The notes beneath the pieces were generated by a model. The model was given only the letters and a program-made list of their open reading frames with translations, had not been told where the DNA came from and ran no database searches. The translations under genes and the position numbers were made by a program. DNA of 64,000 nt from Polycyclovorans sp. (lineage in GTDB: Bacteria > Pseudomonadota > Gammaproteobacteria > Nevskiales > Nevskiaceae): positions 1-64,000 of the forward strand of contig PAKU01000036.1 in the NCBI GenBank assembly GCA_002706265.1. Direction: 5' to 3'. Shown here one piece after another: positions 27,261 to 36,185 of this stretch (its first letter is position 1; each line of letters starts with the position of its first letter).

Positions 27261-28349
27261 TCAGTCGTCGGTGATTTCTAGGGTCGGGAAGCTTTCGGCA
27301 ACGCCAAACGCCAGCCTCGCGGCGGCACGCAGGGCGATGTCGCGGTAGCGCCGTGCGAGCACGCCGTCCGGTTCGGCGGCCACCGTGGGGTGCCCGCTGT
27401 CGGCGTTCAGTCGAATGCTCAGGTCCAGCGGCAGACTGCCCAGCAGCGCGATGCCCGCCTCGTCGGCCATGCGCTGGCCACCGCCGCTGCCGAAGATCGC
27501 TTCCTCGGCGCCACAGTTGGAACACACATGGGTGCTCATGTTTTCGACCACGCCCAGCACCGGCACCGACACCTTGTTGAACATGGCCAGAGCCTTGCGC
27601 GCGTCCAGCAGCGCGATGTCCTGCGGGGTGGTGACGATCACCGCGCCCGACACCGGAATCTTCTGCGACAGCGTGAGCTGGATGTCGCCGGTGCCGGGCG
27701 GCAGGTCGATGATCAGATAATCCAGGTCATCCCAGCGGGTTTCGTTGATCAGCTGCGTCAGTGCCTGACTGACCATGGGGCCGCGCCAGATCATCGCCTG
27801 GGCGGGGTCGATCAGATAGCCGATGCTCATGGTCTGCACGCCGTGCGCCATGACCGGATGCATGGTTTTGCCGTCCGGTGATTCGGGCTTGGCGGTGGCG
27901 CCCATCATCTGCGGCTGGCTTGGGCCGTAAATGTCGGCATCCAGCAGCCCCACCCGAGCGCCTTCGGCCACCAGGGCCAGCGCCAGGTTGGCCGACACGG
28001 TGGACTTGCCCACCCCGCCCTTGCCGCTGGCCACGGCGATGATGTTTTTCACGTTCTTGAGTGGCGCCAGGTTCGATGCCAGCGCCGCCGTCTGGATCTC
28101 GCAGACCACGTCGACCCGCGCCTTCAGGCCCATCGCGCCCTGCACCAGGGCGCTGACGTCGGCTGCCAGTTCAGGGGCGATGCGCTGTGCCGGAATCGCC
28201 AGACGCAGGGCGATCTGCGCCGTGTCGCCGTCGATGGTGACATCCACCACCGCATTGGCGGCGCCCAGTCCACAGCCCAGCAGGGGGTGGATGTAGTCGT
28301 CCAGCAGGGCCAACAGTTCGGCGCGAGGCTCGGTCATCCGCTCAGTCAT
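27261..28349 (-). CDS. apbC: Iron-sulfur cluster carrier ATPase (Mrp/ApbC)
   Basis: ApbC is a P-loop scaffold that binds and transfers [4Fe-4S] clusters. The 362-residue protein has an N-terminal MIP18-like domain (about 90 residues), the deviant Walker A VASGKGGVGKSTVSANLALAL and DADIYGPSQPQM. It also has the cluster-binding C-x2-C in MSTHVCSNCGAEEAIFG, and LIIDLPPGTGD. It is the first gene of the apbC-dcd pair. Confidence 0.95.
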   Translation of the reverse strand: MTERMTEPRAELLALLDDYIHPLLGCGLGAANAVVDVTIDGDTAQIALRLAIPAQRIAPELAADVSALVQGAMGLKARVDVVCEIQTAALASNLAPLKNVKNIIAVASGKGGVGKSTVSANLALALVAEGARVGLLDADIYGPSQPQMMGATAKPESPDGKTMHPVMAHGVQTMSIGYLIDPAQAMIWRGPMVSQALTQLINETRWDDLDYLIIDLPPGTGDIQLTLSQKIPVSGAVIVTTPQDIALLDARKALAMFNKVSVPVLGVVENMSTHVCSNCGAEEAIFGSGGGQRMADEAGIALLGSLPLDLSIRLNADSGHPTVAAEPDGVLARRYRDIALRAAARLAFGVAESFPTLEITDD

Positions 28350-28405
28350 AAGGGGAAAGGGGCGACATTCTCCGCAATTCGGGCGCGGTGTGGACAGCGC
28401 AGCCC

Positions 28406-28852
28406 TCAGGCCATGGCAGTCGCGATGCGCTGCGCCAGCGCCTGCAGCTGCTCGCGGCCCTTCTCGCGCGGCCGCCGCCGCGTCGCCAACATGCTGACGT
28501 GCGCGATCAGCCGGGTCACCGTGCGCAAGGTGTCGCCGCCGTAGCGGGGAATCACGTGAATGTGCACATGCGGCACGCTCTGGCTGGCGCCGGGGCCGTC
28601 ATTCACCAACAGGTGCTGCGCCACGCTGCCCAGCGCCTGCCGCTGCGCCACGCCGACCTTGCGCGCCACCTCCCACAGATGCGCCCGGGCTTCGGCATCC
28701 AACGCATCAAGGGTGGCGACCGACTGCCGCGGCACCACCAGCACATGCCCGGGGGTGATCGGACTGATGTCCATGAACGCCACGCAGCGCTCATCCTGGT
28801 GCACAAAGCTGGCCGGCAGCGCGCCGGCGATCAGGTGGTCGAAAATCGTCAT
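28406..28852 (-). CDS. HIT-family nucleotide-binding protein
   Basis: A 148-residue histidine-triad protein. The catalytic motif is HVHIHVIPR near residue 95, with MDISPITPGHVLVVPRQ upstream as in Hint/HIT hydrolases. Such proteins hydrolyse adenylated nucleotides. I used the ATG at 28852 (MTIFDHLIAG). The gene diverges from the stranded sbcB start at 28962. Confidence 0.9.
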   Translation of the reverse strand: MTIFDHLIAGALPASFVHQDERCVAFMDISPITPGHVLVVPRQSVATLDALDAEARAHLWEVARKVGVAQRQALGSVAQHLLVNDGPGASQSVPHVHIHVIPRYGGDTLRTVTRLIAHVSMLATRRRPREKGREQLQALAQRIATAMA

Positions 28853-28961
28853 CAGCAAAGGTCTCCACATTGGGCCTGACAGGCGGTGCAGTGCCGCGCT
28901 GGCGCACCGTAATCGAATATCGGGCGATTTTCAGGCCGTCTGTGGGTAAGGTATCGCCGCA

Positions 28962-29018
28962 ATGAGCACGACACCGCAACGCTTCCTCTGGCACGACTAC
29001 GAAACCTTTGGCGCCGAT
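28962..29018 (+). pseudogene. sbcB: Stranded 5' end of sbcB (left island boundary)
   Basis: The first 19 codons encode MSTTPQRFLWHDYETFGAD, the exonuclease I start containing the catalytic DxE (DYETFG). The frame then departs abruptly from ExoI sequence at 29019. The last 39 bases are repeated exactly at 41059-41097, where the rest of sbcB continues. This is the original start of sbcB cut off by a 12-kb insertion. The fragment still carries the ancestral promoter region and an open frame that continues as nonsense to 29462. Confidence 0.9.
28980..29018 (+). repeat. Left copy of 39-bp direct repeat flanking the island
   Basis: This 39-base stretch of sbcB coding sequence (from the codons for Arg-Phe-Leu-Trp to Gly-Ala-Asp) is identical to 41059-41097. 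Sequence differs on both sides of each copy, so it is a clean boundary repeat of the att-site or target-duplication type. Confidence 0.93.
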
Positions 29019-29229
29019 ACAGTGCTGGACTCGCTGATTAGCGCTGCACGCTCGCCCTCAAAGCAACCATCAGCCACAGTAGCGCTCTGCTCTGCATACA
29101 CGAGCGGCGTCGAATCAGTGTTGGCCGGGCCTGTTCCACCCACTCTAAGGTGGCTTGTTGGGCATCAAATCGTTCTGAGCCTTGCTAAGGCGCAGAGTAT
29201 CAGCGTCACCCTTGCCTCGGTATCAATCC
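29019..29229. other. Non-coding left end of the island
   Basis: I see no convincing gene in these 211 bases between the boundary repeat and hsdM. A small hairpin CCACC-cactctaa-GGTGG lies at 29136-29153. The promoter of the defence operon must lie here or in the old sbcB promoter, but no clear -35/-10 pair stands out. Confidence 0.5.
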
Positions 29230-31356
29230 ATGAGCGCCAGCTTCCAACAACTCGCCAACTTCATTTGGTCGGTCGCCGACCTGCTGCGCGGCCCCTACCG
29301 CCCACCGCAGTACGAGCGCGTGATGCTGCCGCTCACCGTGCTGCGCCGCTTCGATGCCGTACTGGCGCCAACGAAACAGGCCGTTCTCGCACGCTACGAA
29401 ACGCTCAAAGGCAAGGAACCCACTGTGGTGGATCGGGTACTGAACGAAGTCGCCAAGGATGAAAAAGGCATCCCGCTGGGCTTCCACAACCACAGCCAGC
29501 TCGATTTCCAGAAGCTCAAGGGCGACCCGGACAACATCGGCCAGCATTTGGCCAGATACATCGATGGCTTTTCCGAGAACATCCGCAAGATATTCGATCG
29601 GTTCGACTTCGAGCAGGAGATTACAAAACTCGAAGAATCCAACCGCCTCTACCAGGTGGTCGCCCAGTTCGCCGAGATCGACCTGCATCCGCGCAAGGTC
29701 GACAACATCACCATGGGGCTGGTGTTCGAGGATCTGATCCGCCGTTTCAACGAAGCCGCCAACGAAACGGCGGGCGATCACTTCACCCCGCGTGAAGTCA
29801 TCCAGCTCATGGTCAACCTGCTGCTGGAGCCCGACACCAGCGTGCTCACCCAGGCCGGCGTCATCGTCACTATCTGCGATCCGGCCTGCGGCACCGGCGG
29901 CATGCTGGCCGAGGCGCAGAACTGGATTCGCGGCCACAACGAACAGGCCACGGTCAAGGTCTTCGGGCAGGACTACAACCCGCGCTCCTACGCCGTGGCC
30001 GCCTCCGACCTCCTGATCAAGGGCCACAAGGACGGCCAGGTGGTGCTGGGCAACACCCTCACCGACGACCCGTTTCCGGACCAACGCTTCGACTACCTGC
30101 TGGCCAACCCGCCCTTCGGCGTGGACTGGAAGGCCGAGAAGAAGACCATCGACCGCTGGCCCAACTTCCGCGGCTACAGCGGCAAGCTACCGCGCATCAA
30201 CGACGGCGCCCTGCTGTTCCTGCTCTACATGATGAGCAAGTTCCAGGACTACCAGCCAGGCAACCGGGACAAACCCGGCTCGCGCACCGCCATTGTCTTC
30301 AACGGCTCGCCGCTATTCACCGGCGGCGCCGGCAGCGGCGAGAGCGAAATCCGCCGCTGGATCATCGAGCGCGACCAGCTCGAAGCCATCGTCGCCCTGC
30401 CCGAGCAGATGTTCTACAACACCGGCATCGGCACCTTCATCTGGGTGGTCAGCAACCGCAAGGCCGCGCATCGCCGCGGCAAGATCCAGCTCATCGATGC
30501 CCGCGAGCGCTACACGCCGATGAAGCGCAGCCTGGGTGACAAGCGCCGCTACCTCGATCAGGCCGCGCTCGACGCCGTCACGCGCGAACACGGCGCTTTT
30601 GCCAACAGCAAGACCAGCCGCGTTTTCGACAACACCGACTTCGGCTACCGCCGCATCACCGTGCTGCGCCCGCTGCGACTGCGCTTTGAGATCACCGATG
30701 AAGCCCGCGAGCGCTTCCTGAACACCTGCCCCGAGTTGTACGACGCCCTGCAGGCCGTGCAAGACGAACTCGGCAGCGAACCACTGCTGGACTGGAACCA
30801 GGCCTGGGATGCCGTGCAGCAGGTGTTCAAGACCCTGCCCGACGACGTCGAAGGCTGGGCCAAAAGTGCCAAGGGCACGTCGCAGAAGAAGATCTTTCGT
30901 GACTGCTTCACCGTGGTGGACCCCGATGCCGTGCCCGTCATTGCCAAGCGTCACAAGAAGGGCGACGTTTCCGTCAGCTCTGAATTGTTCCCGCAGCAGA
31001 CACTGCCTGCGCTTGGGGCCACAGAGATGTATGCCCTGCTGGGGCTCTACGCTGATGGCAAAGCCCTCGTGGAATACGAATCCGACCCGGCACTCAAGGA
31101 TGCCGAGAACATCCCGCTGAAAGAGGACATCGTCAGCTACTTCCTGCGCGAGGTGCGCCCCTATGTGGCGGATGCCTGGATCGATCGCGAGGCGCTGGAC
31201 GAGCAGGACGGCGGCATCGGCAAGATCGGCTACGAGATCAACTTCAACCGCGTGTTCTTCCAGTACCAGCCGCCGCGGCCGCTGGAAACGATCGATCGCG
31301 AACTGGCCGAGGTGGAAAAACGCATCCTGGAGCTGCTGCGCGAGGTCACGCAGTGA
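29230..31356 (+). CDS. hsdM: Type I restriction-modification DNA methyltransferase subunit
   Basis: HsdM methylates adenine in the sequence chosen by HsdS and is part of the restriction complex. The 708-residue protein is the long form. It has an N-terminal helical HsdM_N domain, the SAM motif DPACGTGGMLAEAQNW (about residue 217), the catalytic NPPF in LLANPPFGVDWK (about residue 291) and a long C-terminal helical extension ending RILELLREVTQ. The ATG at 29230 matches the family start MSASFQQLANFIWSVADLLRG. Its stop overlaps the GTG of the next gene (GTGA). Confidence 0.94.
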   Translation: MSASFQQLANFIWSVADLLRGPYRPPQYERVMLPLTVLRRFDAVLAPTKQAVLARYETLKGKEPTVVDRVLNEVAKDEKGIPLGFHNHSQLDFQKLKGDPDNIGQHLARYIDGFSENIRKIFDRFDFEQEITKLEESNRLYQVVAQFAEIDLHPRKVDNITMGLVFEDLIRRFNEAANETAGDHFTPREVIQLMVNLLLEPDTSVLTQAGVIVTICDPACGTGGMLAEAQNWIRGHNEQATVKVFGQDYNPRSYAVAASDLLIKGHKDGQVVLGNTLTDDPFPDQRFDYLLANPPFGVDWKAEKKTIDRWPNFRGYSGKLPRINDGALLFLLYMMSKFQDYQPGNRDKPGSRTAIVFNGSPLFTGGAGSGESEIRRWIIERDQLEAIVALPEQMFYNTGIGTFIWVVSNRKAAHRRGKIQLIDARERYTPMKRSLGDKRRYLDQAALDAVTREHGAFANSKTSRVFDNTDFGYRRITVLRPLRLRFEITDEARERFLNTCPELYDALQAVQDELGSEPLLDWNQAWDAVQQVFKTLPDDVEGWAKSAKGTSQKKIFRDCFTVVDPDAVPVIAKRHKKGDVSVSSELFPQQTLPALGATEMYALLGLYADGKALVEYESDPALKDAENIPLKEDIVSYFLREVRPYVADAWIDREALDEQDGGIGKIGYEINFNRVFFQYQPPRPLETIDRELAEVEKRILELLREVTQ

Positions 31357-33254
31357 CGGCGCAAGAGCTGCTCGAACGCCTCAACCTGCTCGACGAAAAC
31401 GAGCGTATCGAGGCCAAGCAGGCCAACGAAATCGGCAAATCGCTGCTGGAAACCGTCTGTGCCTTCGCCAATGAACCGGGTCTGGGCGGCGGCTGGCTGC
31501 TGCTGGGCGTCACGCGGGAAGAACTGGCCCTGTTCCCAGCCTACGAAGCCCAGGGACTCGACCAGCCCGACAAGGTCAGCGCAGACCTGGCCAGCCAGGC
31601 CGCCAACACGTTCAACCGACCGCTTCGACTGGATATCCAGACCGACGCGCTTGAAGGCAAGCCGGTGATCGTGGTCTTCGTGCCCGAAGCCTCCCCGCAG
31701 GACAAACCCGTCTACCTCAAGGCGCAAGGGCTGCCGCGCGGCGCCTTTCGCCGTGTTGGCAGCACCGACCAGCACTGCACCGAAGACGATTTGCTGACCC
31801 TCTATCAAGGCCGCCAGCAGGAGAGTTTCGATGCCGGCCTGGTGCCCGATGCCACCCTGGATGACCTTGCGCCCGAAGCGATCGCCGACTACCGGCAATC
31901 CCGGCGCGAGGCCAACCCCGATGCCGAAGAATTGCGCTGGAGCGACGAAGAGCTCTTTCAGGCACTGGGCTGCGTGCGCCAGAACGCGCAAGGTCAATGG
32001 CAGCCTACGCTCGCCGGGCTGATCCTGTTCGGCAAACCGGTGGCGCTGCGCCGAGCGTTCCCTATGACGCGGGTCGATTACATCCGTGTGCCGGGCCGCG
32101 ACTGGGTACCCGACCCCGAGCGCCGCTTCGATAGCCTGGAGCTGCGCGACCCCCTGTTTCGTTTGATCCGCCGTGCGCAGGCCGCCATCCTCGACGATCT
32201 GCCCAAAGCCTTTGGCCTGATCGAGGGCGACTTGCAACGCAAGGACAGCCCCGTTGTGCCGCAACGCGTGATCCGCGAAGCGGTCGTCAACGCGCTCATG
32301 CACCGCAGTTACCGCAGCCACGCGCCGGTGCTGATCATCCGCTACAGCAACCGGTTGGAAATCCGCAATCCCGGCTTTTCGCTCAAATCACCCGAGCATC
32401 TGGGCGAACCCGGCTCGCTGCCGCGCAACCCCAAGCTCGCTGCCGCGCTGTACGACACCCGTTTTGCCGAAACCAAGGGCAGCGGCGTGCGCGTCATGCG
32501 CGAAATGTGCGAGTCGGCGGGGCTGGCACCACCGCTGTTCGAATCCGATCGCGGGCAAGACCAGTTCGTAGTGCGCCTGTTTTTCCATCATTTTCTCGGC
32601 CCGGCCGATCTGGCGTGGCTGGCGCACTTCAAGGACTTGCACCTTTCCGAGACCGAGGCCCGCGCCCTGGTCGTCGCCCGCGAGGCGGGCGCCATCGACA
32701 ACGCCACCTGGCGCGACATCAACAAGGTCGACACCCTCACCGCCAGCCAGTCACTGAAAAAACTGCGCGACGCCGGTCTACTCCAGCAGAAGGGTCGTGG
32801 CTCGGCCACCTGGTACCAGCCCACCGGCAGGATGCTGGGAGACGATGAGGGCTTATCTAGTAACCCAGACGGCTTATCTAGTAACCCGGATGGCTTCTCT
32901 AGTAACCCGGATGGCTTATCTAGTAACCCGGACTTCTTATCCAGCAACCCCGACCCGGCCGCTGAAGCCGCCAGGCGAGCCTTGCTGAATGAGTTGCCGG
33001 GGGAACTGGCCGCCCGGATCGGCAGCCTCGGGCAACGCCGTCCTCCCGAAGAGATCCGTGAAGCCGTCGTCGCGCTCTGCCGGCAACGGGCCTACCGGGC
33101 CGAGGAACTGGCCCTGTTGCTGACCCGCAACGTCGAAACCGTGCGCCAGAACTATCTGCGCCCGCTGCTGCGTGTCGACCGCATCACCATGACCCGGCCC
33201 GACAAGCCAAATGATCCAGAACAGGCCTACCGTGCGGTGGAGGACCGCAAGTGA
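31353..33254 (+). CDS. AlbA_2/ATPase-type DNA-binding protein inside the R-M operon
   Basis: A 633-residue protein of the schlafen-AlbA_2 plus GHKL-like ATPase type. The N-terminus (ERIEAKQANEIGKSLLETVCAFANEPGLGGGWLLLGV) is the AlbA_2 domain. Residues about 305-400 carry RVIREAVVNALMHRSYR and DTRFAETKGSGVRVMREMC, the HATPase_c_4 domain, followed by winged-helix segments. Residues 500-534 are five tandem seven-residue repeats (GLSSNPD). Such proteins are often found in type I R-M loci, where their function is unknown. They may be regulators or accessory defence factors. It starts with GTG overlapping the hsdM stop, and its stop overlaps the next start (GTGA). Confidence 0.85.
   Translation: MTAQELLERLNLLDENERIEAKQANEIGKSLLETVCAFANEPGLGGGWLLLGVTREELALFPAYEAQGLDQPDKVSADLASQAANTFNRPLRLDIQTDALEGKPVIVVFVPEASPQDKPVYLKAQGLPRGAFRRVGSTDQHCTEDDLLTLYQGRQQESFDAGLVPDATLDDLAPEAIADYRQSRREANPDAEELRWSDEELFQALGCVRQNAQGQWQPTLAGLILFGKPVALRRAFPMTRVDYIRVPGRDWVPDPERRFDSLELRDPLFRLIRRAQAAILDDLPKAFGLIEGDLQRKDSPVVPQRVIREAVVNALMHRSYRSHAPVLIIRYSNRLEIRNPGFSLKSPEHLGEPGSLPRNPKLAAALYDTRFAETKGSGVRVMREMCESAGLAPPLFESDRGQDQFVVRLFFHHFLGPADLAWLAHFKDLHLSETEARALVVAREAGAIDNATWRDINKVDTLTASQSLKKLRDAGLLQQKGRGSATWYQPTGRMLGDDEGLSSNPDGLSSNPDGFSSNPDGLSSNPDFLSSNPDPAAEAARRALLNELPGELAARIGSLGQRRPPEEIREAVVALCRQRAYRAEELALLLTRNVETVRQNYLRPLLRVDRITMTRPDKPNDPEQAYRAVEDRK
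32850..32954 (+). repeat. Five tandem 21-bp repeats in the AlbA/ATPase gene
   Basis: Five consecutive units of GGCTTATCTAGTAACCCGGA plus one base encode GLSSNPD or close variants. The last unit (FLSSNPD) has diverged most. Unit length is a multiple of three, so copy-number change would keep the frame and only lengthen the linker between the helix-turn-helix and C-terminal parts. Confidence 0.93.
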
Positions 33255-33532
33255 GCCGCGCAACCCTGTTCCCCGGCCAGCCTCTGCCCGCCGACGTCAC
33301 CAGAAATGGCCTCTACATGCTGCGCGCGGTGCGTCCCTATGTGGCGGATGCCTGGACCGACCGCCAGACGCTGGACGAGCAGGACGGCGGCATCGGCAAG
33401 GTGGGCTACGAGATCAACTTCAACCGCATGTTCTTCCAGTATCAGCCGCCTAGGCCGCTGGCCGAGATCGATGCAGAGCTGGCTGGCGTGGAGCAGAGGA
33501 TTCTGGAGTTGCTGCGGGAGGTGACGGAGTGA
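33251..33532 (+). CDS. Orphan HsdM C-terminal domain fragment
   Basis: A 93-residue frame whose last 67 residues match the C-terminus of the upstream HsdM at 56 of 67 positions (VRPYVADAW, LDEQDGGIGK, GYEINFNR, FFQYQPPRPL, RILELLREVT). The first 25 residues are not HsdM-like. It begins with GTG overlapping the stop of the AlbA/ATPase gene, and its own stop overlaps the hsdS GTG. It could be a leftover of the hsdM gene originally next to hsdS, kept because it preserves translational coupling. It could also be a small functional helper of HsdS. Confidence 0.8.
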   Translation: MSRATLFPGQPLPADVTRNGLYMLRAVRPYVADAWTDRQTLDEQDGGIGKVGYEINFNRMFFQYQPPRPLAEIDAELAGVEQRILELLREVTE

Positions 33533-34818
33533 ACGGCGCCGATTTGCTGGCCTCGCTCCCCGATGGGTGGCGGCGTGTTCCGCTGAAGACCACGTGCGAT
33601 TTCGCCGTCAGCAACGTTGATAAGCATTCGTTCGACGACGAGTTACCCGTTCGGTTGTGCAACTACACCGATGTCTACAAGAATGACCGAGTCTCGCCCG
33701 ACATGGAGCTGATGGCAGCGACTGCTACGCCGCAAGAGATCGAGCGGTTTCACCTTGAAGTTGGCGATGTTGTCATCACGAAAGATTCAGAGTCCTGGAG
33801 CGACATCGCGATCCCCGCGTATGTCGAGGGCACTTCAGACGACTTCGTCTGTGGCTATCATCTCGCGCTTATTCGCCCGCGAAAGGACGTGCTCGACGGA
33901 CGCTTTCTGTTGCGGTGCATGCAGTCACGGCCCGTAGCTCTTCAGCTTGAGCTGGAAGCTACTGGCGTCACACGCTACGGGCTCCCGAGGGATGCGATTG
34001 GTCTGGCCGTTCTTCCGTTGCCGCCATTGCCTGCGCAACTGCGCATCGCCAACTACCTCGACCGCGAAACCGCCCACATTGACGCCCTGATCGCCGAGAA
34101 GGAACGCATGCTGGCGCTGCTGGAAGAAAAGCGCGCCGCCCTCATCAGCCGCGTCGTCACCCGCGGCCTCGTCCCCGGTGTCCCGCTCAAGCCCTCCGGT
34201 CAGGAGTGGCTGGGCCAGATTCCGGCGCATTGGCGCGTGGAGCGCGCCAAAAATCTTTTTGCGGTTCGCGATGAACGTTCGGACGATGGCTCGGAAGAAC
34301 TGCTGACCGTGTCTCACATCACCGGTGTCACCTCACGCTCCGAGAAGGACGTGTACATGTTTGAGGCCGATGAAAAGGCGGGCTACAAACGCTGTATGCC
34401 CGGCGACCTAGCCATCAACACGCTTTGGGCGTGGATGGGCGCGATGGGCATTAGCCCCTTGGCGGGCATCGTCAGTCCCGACTACCACGTGTACACATCG
34501 AAGGGCGGGTTGCTGCCCAAGTACGTTGATCTGCTGTGCCGCTCGCGCCCCTTTGTGGCCGAAGTGAGTCGGTGGTCAAAAGGCGTCTGGTCTTCTCGAC
34601 TGCGCTTGTATCCGGAGAACTTCTTTGAAATGCGGCTGCCTGTGCCTCCGCACGACGAGCAGCTCGAAATTATTCGCGCAGTCGAAACGGATCAACGCAA
34701 GGAAAATGCTCTGCGCGATAGCTTGCAATTGTCGATCACGCTGGCCAAGGAGCGCCGCGCCGCACTGATCACCGCCGCCGTTACCGGCCAGATTCCTCTG
34801 GAGGAGATGACCGGATGA
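33529..34818 (+). CDS. hsdS: Type I restriction-modification specificity subunit
   Basis: HsdS recognises the bipartite target sequence. The 429-residue protein has two target-recognition domains (about residues 10-175 and 230-390). Each is followed by a conserved helical spacer: QLRIANYLDRETAHIDALIAEKERML with EEKRAALISRVVTRGL, and EQLEIIRAV with LAKERRAALITAAVTGQI. It starts with GTG overlapping the stop of the HsdM-like fragment, and its stop overlaps the next ATG (ATGA). The target sequence cannot be read from the sequence alone. Confidence 0.93.
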   Translation: MNGADLLASLPDGWRRVPLKTTCDFAVSNVDKHSFDDELPVRLCNYTDVYKNDRVSPDMELMAATATPQEIERFHLEVGDVVITKDSESWSDIAIPAYVEGTSDDFVCGYHLALIRPRKDVLDGRFLLRCMQSRPVALQLELEATGVTRYGLPRDAIGLAVLPLPPLPAQLRIANYLDRETAHIDALIAEKERMLALLEEKRAALISRVVTRGLVPGVPLKPSGQEWLGQIPAHWRVERAKNLFAVRDERSDDGSEELLTVSHITGVTSRSEKDVYMFEADEKAGYKRCMPGDLAINTLWAWMGAMGISPLAGIVSPDYHVYTSKGGLLPKYVDLLCRSRPFVAEVSRWSKGVWSSRLRLYPENFFEMRLPVPPHDEQLEIIRAVETDQRKENALRDSLQLSITLAKERRAALITAAVTGQIPLEEMTG

Positions 34819-36185
34819 AACTGAAGATGCTCACCCTCGCTAATTTCCGGGGCTTTGATCAGATAGACCTCGATTTCGCCGATGACGTGACGGTGATTGC
34901 CGGCGTCAACGGCGTGGGTAAGTCCGGCGTGTTGAAGGCACTGACGAGTGCGTTGTCACTGGCGCTGCCCAAGTTCACAGTTTCCAAGGAGTCCCCGCTT
35001 GGCTTGAACGATACCGACGTTCAATCTGGCAAGCTTGGGCTCTCCATGTCGGTCACGCTCGGACTCGATGCGGCAAAGGTCATTGTCGATCTGACCCGCG
35101 CGGCTCCGCTAGCTGCTGACAAAACCGAGAGTCTGATCAAGCGTCGAGACGACCTGCGTTTTGCGACACGCGAGACGAAGAAGGGCTCGAAAGAAGAGCT
35201 GGATATCAACGATGAAATCCGGCTCATTGAAATTCAGCTTGATCAAACTTCGGACATCGCTGCCGTGCGGATCCTGCCCGACGACGCAGCGACTGATGGG
35301 GATGAACTGGTTACAAACCTGAAGGCCGACAGCAAGCAGCCGCTTGGCGTGTTCTATACAACGTCGCGCTTTCTGTCCCGACTTCCGCCTGCTCTGGCCA
35401 AGGCAAAGAAGATTAGCGCAGCGACTGCGTATGACAAGTCGCTCACCCAACTAGAAGTTTCACTCAATGATTTCGCCAATTGGTATCGGGTTGTTGCATC
35501 CGAGGCAACTGCCGCAACCAAGGACCGGCTGTTCCAGCAACTGGAACAGGCGATTCAGACTTTCTTGCCGGAGGTCTTCAATCTGTCTCTGCACGACGGA
35601 CGGCCGCCGCGATTCAGCGTGACAAAGAGTGGCAAAACGTTGCTCTTGGAGCAGCTCTCCGATGGTGAACGCGGCCTGCTGGCGCTTGTGTTCGATCTCA
35701 CCCGCCGCCTCGCCATAGCCAACCCGGACAGCGACAACCCCGTTGCCGAGGGCGTGGCGTTGGTGTTGATCGACGAGATCGAGCTGCACCTACATCCGAA
35801 GTGGCAGCGCGATGTCTTGCAGCGCCTGCGCGACATCTTCAAGGCCTGCCAATTCGTGGTGACCACCCATTCGCCACTAGTGCTGGGCGAGGTGCCGGCA
35901 CGCTGCGTGCGCTTCCTCGAATTCGAGAATGGGAAGGTGGGCGTAACCGTGCCCACCGAGGCTTATGGCATGGATGCCAACCGCATCCTGCAGGAGTTCA
36001 TGGGGGCGCCGGTGCGCAACCGGCAGGTGGACAGGGAACTGAAGACCCTCTTCGCGCTGATCGATCAAGAGCGTTTCGACGAGGCCCGTGTCGCGATTGC
36101 GGCCCTCGAACGCGAGCTAGGAGATGAGGAACCCGAACTGACCCGGGCCAGTTCGCTGATCCGCTTTCTGGAGGGTGTCGAGTAG
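34815..36185 (+). CDS. ptuA: Septu-like AAA ATPase (PtuA type)
   Basis: A 456-residue ABC/RecF-like ATPase. It has FRGFDQIDLDF at the start, Walker A at residues 30-37 (GVNGVGKS), an ABC signature-like LSDGERGLLALVFDL and Walker B ALVLIDEIELHLHPKWQ with THSPLVL after it. It is followed directly by an HNH protein, the PtuA-PtuB order of the Septu anti-phage system, in which the ATPase senses infection and the nuclease cuts nucleic acid. No reverse transcriptase is present, so this is not a retron. Base composition is visibly less GC-rich than neighbouring genes. Confidence 0.82.
   Translation: MKLKMLTLANFRGFDQIDLDFADDVTVIAGVNGVGKSGVLKALTSALSLALPKFTVSKESPLGLNDTDVQSGKLGLSMSVTLGLDAAKVIVDLTRAAPLAADKTESLIKRRDDLRFATRETKKGSKEELDINDEIRLIEIQLDQTSDIAAVRILPDDAATDGDELVTNLKADSKQPLGVFYTTSRFLSRLPPALAKAKKISAATAYDKSLTQLEVSLNDFANWYRVVASEATAATKDRLFQQLEQAIQTFLPEVFNLSLHDGRPPRFSVTKSGKTLLLEQLSDGERGLLALVFDLTRRLAIANPDSDNPVAEGVALVLIDEIELHLHPKWQRDVLQRLRDIFKACQFVVTTHSPLVLGEVPARCVRFLEFENGKVGVTVPTEAYGMDANRILQEFMGAPVRNRQVDRELKTLFALIDQERFDEARVAIAALERELGDEEPELTRASSLIRFLEGVE

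Noticed and set aside
29157..29163. GTTGGGC near the island left end, resembling the simple site of an integron attC.
   Set aside because: No matching RYYYAAC partner with complementary arms was found, and no integrase gene is in the window.
29019..29462. Continuation of the stranded sbcB frame as a fusion protein.
   Set aside because: After residue 19 it has no ExoI similarity, runs through the hsdM start in another frame and looks like chance open sequence.
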